Origin: Callipepla californica brunnescens | Lineage: Eukaryota; Chordata; Aves; Galliformes; Odontophoridae | DNA length: 64,000 bases | NCBI GenBank assembly: GCA_023055505.1 | Contig: JALIRH010000006.1 | Span: forward strand, 22,231,105 to 22,295,104 | Reading direction: 5' to 3' | Shown here: positions 58,331 to 64,000 of the stretch, piece after piece | How positions within the stretch are numbered: the stretch's first letter is position 1 | Layout: each line of letters starts with the position of its first letter | Translations under genes and position numbers: made by a program | The notes under the pieces: generated by a model | What the model saw: only the letters and a program-made list of their open reading frames with translations | Told to the model about the DNA's origin: nothing | Databases searched by the model: none

Positions 58331-60565
58331 CTTGGAGGGCATATATAACATTTTTAAAAGCAAGGAGAGGAGGAATATATGCTTCATTAATATCTACTTG
58401 GTAAAATCTCAGAATATATATAAATATATACGTATTTGATATATCCAATCTTGTTACCTTCAAAAAGTCCCTAGTTTGGATATAGCTCCAACTTCACTCT
58501 GACTTAATGGGGTAATGCTATATTTCAATGCTACAGTGTCATCAGAGAGTTGTTTATTTCACTTGAACTGATATAAAACCACTCCAGTGTCATCTAAAAT
58601 ATAAAAAATGTCTGGAGTGTCAAGTACTTGTTTTGAAAAAAGAACACGGCAGTGTCTTTTAACTTGGAAACAGGCATTTTTGGATGCTCTTGCCTTAAAT
58701 ATGTGATGCATTTCTTGGTTTGCTCAGTTACAATGGGAATTTTCAGATTATTAAAGGCATTAGTTAATTACCTCTACAATTTTCATGTGTGGATTTAACG
58801 ATAAATTTAGTTTTATTGTTTAGTCTAATTCCCTGGCACAGGTTGTTGGACCAACTGGGCTAAGCAGTACTGCTGCTTTTCTGCCTCCCCAGGCATGTCA
58901 CAGCAAATCTCCTCATACAGGAAATTGGTCTATATCAGGCTCTGGTCAATCTTGTCCCACTTTCAATTTTCTGATTTCAGAGAGCCCAGTGAGCTTGCTG
59001 TTTTCATACTGCTTTGTTGAAAACTCTGTGAGACTGCAATCATCAGGAGATGATTCCTGACTACCAAATTATACTTTCCAGGCATATGTCCAGGATTTTT
59101 CTCTCCATGTGAAAATGGAAGCTGCAACAGACCTCTGCATACTTCCTACTGTAGACCCTTTGGTATTGTCAGTGAAGGAAGGTATACAGGTCAAAGTAAC
59201 AAGCCAACAAGTTTGAAACCCCTGTTGGATACTTCATATTATATTCATCCTGAAGTCTGATTTCTGGGTTCAAAACATCACAACATGGCCTTCTGTTTAA
59301 ACAAACAAGCAAACAACTGTTAGAGTAACACCCAGAGCTGTGGCACTTCAGAATCACTGAAGCCATGACTCAGCAGTACAAACTTCTGGGTCCAGTTCTG
59401 CTTTTGTCCTTGCTGAGTGTGGCTCATGGCAGCCAGAACGTTCTTACAGTGGCAACAAAATGAAAAGTCCTGTTTATAACTTGTCTGTGAAGTGAATTGC
59501 ACAAGAGAGGACTTAACAATAATCCTTTATATTGAGTGGAGTAGAAAAGTGAGAATAATGCTTTCTTAATGCTTTCATGAGTTTTGCAACAAAAGTCTCA
59601 CTGATTTCGGTTGGAATTTTGTGTGCATATGGCACGAGTTATCCATCAAATAAATTACAAATTCAAAGACACTTCCTCTCAGGCAGTCCATAATGTACAT
59701 ACTGCCCCTCATCCTCCCTCACAGTATTTTCCTGCTTAATCCTGGAGCTTTTACATTTGTAACTTTTAGAAACATACTGTCTGAAAGAACCTTGAGAACT
59801 CGTCTGTTATTCGTGTATTCATACAACTTTCTGCCTGGGAAAGCCTGCTTGCCTTAAGAAAAGGCATGTAATGGTTTTATATATGAAATAGTTTTAGATA
59901 TGAAATTTTTCTCATAAATGTGATATAATCTGATAATTAATGAATGCCAGAAGACAAGCTGGAAAGCTTGAAGTCTAACAACTTTTGTCTAAATTATTCT
60001 ATCTTCTTACTTTCCATCATCTCAGACTTTGAAATAGGTCTAGCTTTTATAACTAGGTAGATATTAAAAGTCCAAATCTCTTTATATTGAAACCCTAGTT
60101 CTTCTTTTACTTGTCTCTGTCCATGTAATGTAGCATCAAAATGAAATGAATGTAGCATAATTTATTTCCAATTTAATGTTCCTTCACAGTGTAAAAATGA
60201 CTGAGAATGGTATGGTATTCCAGAATCTTGCTACATAGAAATTAAATTTAGTCTGAAAATAACAGTAATAATAATACTTAAATATTCATTTACGCATGTA
60301 TTTATAAATGATTTTTGCTCATGTATCTGGGGGAAGTGAATTGTCGGTACTATTAAAAATGAAACATTTTTTATTGGCAAAGAAAATGAAGTGGGTTATT
60401 TTGTTTCAAACCAGATTTTTAACAAGAAATAGGATGCTTTATTTTTTATCATTTGAAGTTAATCAATAATTTTAATCACATTTATAAAAATACTTTGAGT
60501 AAAAATGTTAAAATTCAAAAATCTTATGCTATATATTTTACTTCTATTGTGTTTTTTGGAATCTC

Positions 60566-60613
60566 ATTTTATTTTATTTTACTTTATTTTATTTTATTTT
60601 ATTTTATTTTATT
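60566..60613. repeat. (ATTTT)n pentanucleotide microsatellite
   Basis: About nine ATTTT units with one ACTTT interruption, directly visible. The overlapping plus-strand frames (60453-60737, 60505-60717) are produced by it. Confidence 0.93.
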
Positions 60614-61215
60614 ATTTTTTTCTCTTTACCTTTCTGGACTTTTTTTTATCTACTTTTTCCTACATAGAAACAATCATGCTACTTCTGAGGAGGAGACAAC
60701 AAATAGCAAAATTATAGACACAGGTAACTGTTGGTAAAATTACCAATAAAGATATCCTTGAATAAAATAATAAATTAGCATTATTCGGGGAGATTTGCAA
60801 TTGGCTGTGTATTTTTGAGTTCTCAAGACCATACATAATGAAACGATAAATTGCTAACACATTTGTTCTATAAAAATAGAGAAAATGAAGATACAAAATA
60901 ATTAAAAGAATACATGAAGGTGCTAAAGAAATAGCTTCTGAATTGAGTAAACAAATGCAAGCAATTACAAGAAAAGTAGATAAAAATGTGAAAGTGATTT
61001 TGCAGCTTGTTTTCGGTAAGGTGATTTCATTATTACAATTCTATTTACTAAGTTTAATTATTTTTATCTTAAAAAGCTTAGACTACTTCTGATTTTATAC
61101 TTAATTTATTATTCTTATTGGAAAATGGAGTCTAGCTCTTTTCTTTTGGCAAGCCTTCTATATTTGAATCCAAGGAGGATCTTGATTTAGTCATATTTCT
61201 TGGCTTTTTCTGTGT

Positions 61216-61239
61216 TTATTCATTTATTTATTTATTTTT
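61216..61239. repeat. (TTTA)n microsatellite
   Basis: Five or so TTTA/TTCA units ending in a T run. Confidence 0.85.
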
Positions 61240-61579
61240 GCTGTTGTTAAATCTTTTTAAAACAGAATAATCAATGTAATTTTTTAATGATAACTTAATA
61301 CTTAGATATTATAGATTTAATAATAGTGGATTCAAGTATATGTGGACATAACAAAATATCGGTTTGTCAGACACATTTCTCAGTGTGCTTTATCTAGTCC
61401 TAAAAGACAAACATTCATGACCCATTCACGTGTATTCTTTTTGAATGTGTTAGAGACAGTACTGAATTCTGGGCATATTTAATCCATATAAAGTGTATGT
61501 AAGCCTCAGATCCATATAAAAATAAATAAAGAGAGAAAAGAAAAATAAAACTGATGCATATAAACTATATTTAGTGTAG

Positions 61580-62170
61580 ACTTAATGTAATTCTCAGTTG
61601 CTGAATTGATTTGATCTCCTTATTATGGGAAGAAATTGGACTCTGAGATATTATCAACAGCTTCTAACTTCAATCTGATTACTGCTATAATCCTGACAGT
61701 GACTGATTCTGAGTAATTATCTTAGAAGCAGAATTAGATTAAAAAACAATATTCCAGATTATAGAAGATTCCATTCCATTCATGTAATTGATTCTGCCTT
61801 AAAATGCATGATGCTATAATATTTGAATAATTTAGAATGTATTATTCACAACCAAAATATTTTACTGAATGTTAATAGGAAAACAGTTAAACAAGAAACT
61901 ATAATGATTTAAGAAATATTACAGTCATCATTAGCAGCCTCACTGCAGTCAACCTTACTTTGCCAACATTTTCAGTGTGTCATGCAACTCCTTAAATAAT
62001 ATTGGGTACTTGCTAGAAGCCCACTGCCACAATAATCAGTCATCAAGCATTCATAATGATGATTTATGATTACTGATGGTGTCATTATCATCATAATTAT
62101 AAGCTATGAATAAGTTTTTGCTATTGGCATCTGAATCATTTTGCAGCAGTAGGCCTTTTCTTTCTGAGAA
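61580..62170. promoter_or_regulatory. Candidate homeodomain-rich conserved noncoding element
   Basis: A 590-bp repeat-free block with about 25 TAAT/ATTA cores, roughly twice what its A+T content would give by chance on my rough estimate. A compact cluster lies at 62051-62100, where ATAATGATGAT and ATCATCATAATTAT face each other as an imperfect inverted repeat. This texture is common in enhancers near developmental genes. Function and conservation are inference. Confidence 0.32.
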
Positions 62171-62850
62171 TTGCCATAAAGAATGGACTTGTGACACTGA
62201 ACTTAAACAGAAAATCTCATTTGAAGTTCTTTAGCAATATTCACTTGATATTTTTATTAAATTTGTTTATAGCAGAGATTGCTTGGGTCAGAAAGGGAGG
62301 AAGCTTCATTGTTTTAATCACTTTAAAGTATACATAGCAATAATGAAATTTCTCGTAGACACAATACTAACAAATCCTAACAGCATGTTAACAGAATATA
62401 GAGAAAAAAAAGTCTTATGTGTTGTGATTTATGCAAACCAGTGTTCTCAGACAGCTTCTTCTCCCTTTGCCTTCTTTCTTCCTTTTGCTTATTATTATCA
62501 ATTGAATATCTGGACTCAAAATATTCTAGTCCAGACACATTTTGAAGATCATTATACCTGAGGCTTCCTTGGAGGAAAAGAACGTGCGTTCTAGGCTCTC
62601 TCTTTTTATTGGGTAACGGATTTGAGAATGAAAATTTTGTTCTCTAAGGCTATGATGTTGGACTAAAAAGTGATAGAGTTTTGGCAAAGATACAAGTTGT
62701 TTTGGGTTGATTCCAGCCAAATTCAGGCAATTGTAAAGGCAGAAAGAAAAGGAAGAAGTTGTTTTAGTGATGTTAAAGAGTTCGATTATTGCACCATATA
62801 TGAAAAACTCTAATCATTCCAAATATCCTTGGCTTTGATACAGTGTCTCC

Positions 62851-62865
62851 TTTTTTTTTTTTTTT
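62851..62865. repeat. Poly(T) run of 15
   Basis: Uninterrupted T homopolymer; simple repeat. Confidence 0.9.
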
Positions 62866-64000
62866 AATTTCAATCTAAAAGTAATGATAACAAAAATGTA
62901 TGTAATCAACTATTAATACTGGCATGTTACAAAGTAACTCCCACTCTGACGCCTAAACCCTGCCCAAAATTATAAAGTGTAAAAGATAAGACTCCCTGCA
63001 TGAATGGATGGTACAAGATTAATGATCACTCCATTTGAACATGGCTTAGTAGCAATGTCACTTCCTGTTAACTGGAGGTAAAAACTATTGCTGTGCTTTC
63101 TAAAATTAGTAAAAAAACAAAGTAATGCGAACACATAACAGATAATGAAAACAGTGATCTTCTATAAAGTGCCAATGGAAACTGGCTATTTTCTTGTCCC
63201 TCTGACTATCCCACAGGGATTGTGTATGCTCTGGCCTTTAGTAAAGATGGTATCTGTTCTTGTTTCTTGAAAATTATTTGGAATAAAAATACACTGATGT
63301 ATTTAAGATGGGCACATGAAAGCAGTAGATGAGGTTACTGGAACAGGTTTGTCAAAAAACTTCAGATTTAAATCGCTAGAACAAGAGCATTTGTGTATTA
63401 TATTCTTTATGCACTGAAAAAGCTTTCCTTTCTAAATATAGCAACATACTTCATTTTTCTACAGTACTTCAAAAGGAATAAGTAGAGTTTTCTCTAGTAA
63501 ACACCTTGACTCAGCACAAATTGTTTTCTGAATACAAAAAAGATTGCTGTAGGTCACAGGTTGAGCTAGTATAACTTCTCATAGCTTCTTTGAGAGAGCT
63601 ACATGACCCAATCCAGTGGATGAATGTGCCTTAAAAAAAACCAAAAATCATATTCATTGTAATGACCACTGAAATTTATAATGTTGTATTACTCCCTCCA
63701 CTGACACATCAGCTTTGTTACTCCCTATTTTAACCATCGGTGTAAGAATTGGTCATTTTGATTATAACTCTATCAAGAACAATTTTCATGCTCATAATAA
63801 TGTTTTGATACTGAGTAGAAGAAGTAGAGAATACCAGCTCTAAGAATAACTGAACCGTAGGCTTTTATCCTAGAAGGAAATTTTCTAGCTGAAATTTTAT
63901 ATGTAATTCATTTATGTGGTTCTTCGCACTATTTTTGATAGTGTTGGTTATGTCAGGATACACTTAAACACTGCCTGTGGCTGAACAGATTTTGTTGAAG

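Larger units (their letters stand above)
57537..64000. other. Unique AT-rich DNA with two candidate conserved blocks
   Basis: No gene or named mobile element. It includes an ATTTT pentanucleotide repeat near 60.6 kb, a TTTA run near 61.2 kb and a 15-T run at 62851-62865. Candidate conserved blocks at 58010-58330 and 61580-62170 are listed separately. Open frames such as 60453 and 62283 (92-94 codons) are T-rich or unsupported. Confidence 0.5.

Overview
The window is vertebrate nuclear DNA, almost certainly from a bird and most likely a galliform such as chicken. The evidence is a set of CR1 LINE 3' ends of the avian type, mariner copies of the kind described in chicken as Galluhop, retroviral LTR units with TG...CA termini, an ancient amniote MIR SINE, high A+T content, few CpGs, and no dense open reading frames. 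I recognise no cellular protein-coding gene, tRNA, rRNA, CRISPR array or bacterial or phage gene. The longest open frames are chance frames, low-complexity frames or transposon remnants. The window reads as a gene desert or the inside of a very large intron.

Layout. 1-5.5 kb: mostly unique AT-rich DNA with one probable ancient CR1 piece. 5.5-6.9 kb: a decayed CR1 on the minus strand. 8.4-9.0 kb: an LTR-type element. 12.3-12.9 kb: an internally deleted mariner. 14.9-16.7 kb: a near-full-length mariner on the minus strand, split by a 522-bp LTR of the same family as the one at 8.4 kb. 16.7-24.8 kb: unique DNA with a short CR1 tail and homopolymers. 24.8-25.1 kb: a deleted mariner. 27.0-27.3 kb: a long pure-pyrimidine tract. 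27.8-28.1 kb: CR1. 28-36 kb: unique DNA, including a candidate conserved noncoding block at 28.6-29.3 kb. 36.4-36.9 kb: a deleted mariner. 38.9-39.1 kb: MIR. 40.4 kb: CR1. 45.9-47.5 kb: a 171-bp mariner miniature next to a near-full-length mariner. 52.7-53.2 kb: old CR1. 54.15-54.88 kb: a solo LTR with a perfect 5-bp target duplication. 55.1-55.5 kb: CR1. 55.9-56.4 kb and 57.5 kb: mariner pieces. 57.5-64 kb: unique DNA with two candidate conserved noncoding blocks.

The main signal is the history of mobile elements. Eight mariner pieces lie in 45 kb. Two of them (12.3 kb and 55.9 kb) share one internal-deletion junction, at a 6-base direct repeat seen in the longer copy at 46.2 kb. That points to a non-autonomous derivative that was itself mobilised. 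The nested LTR at 15.5 kb gives a relative age order. I found no convincing new gene system. The regulatory-block suggestions rest on sequence texture only and need an alignment to test.
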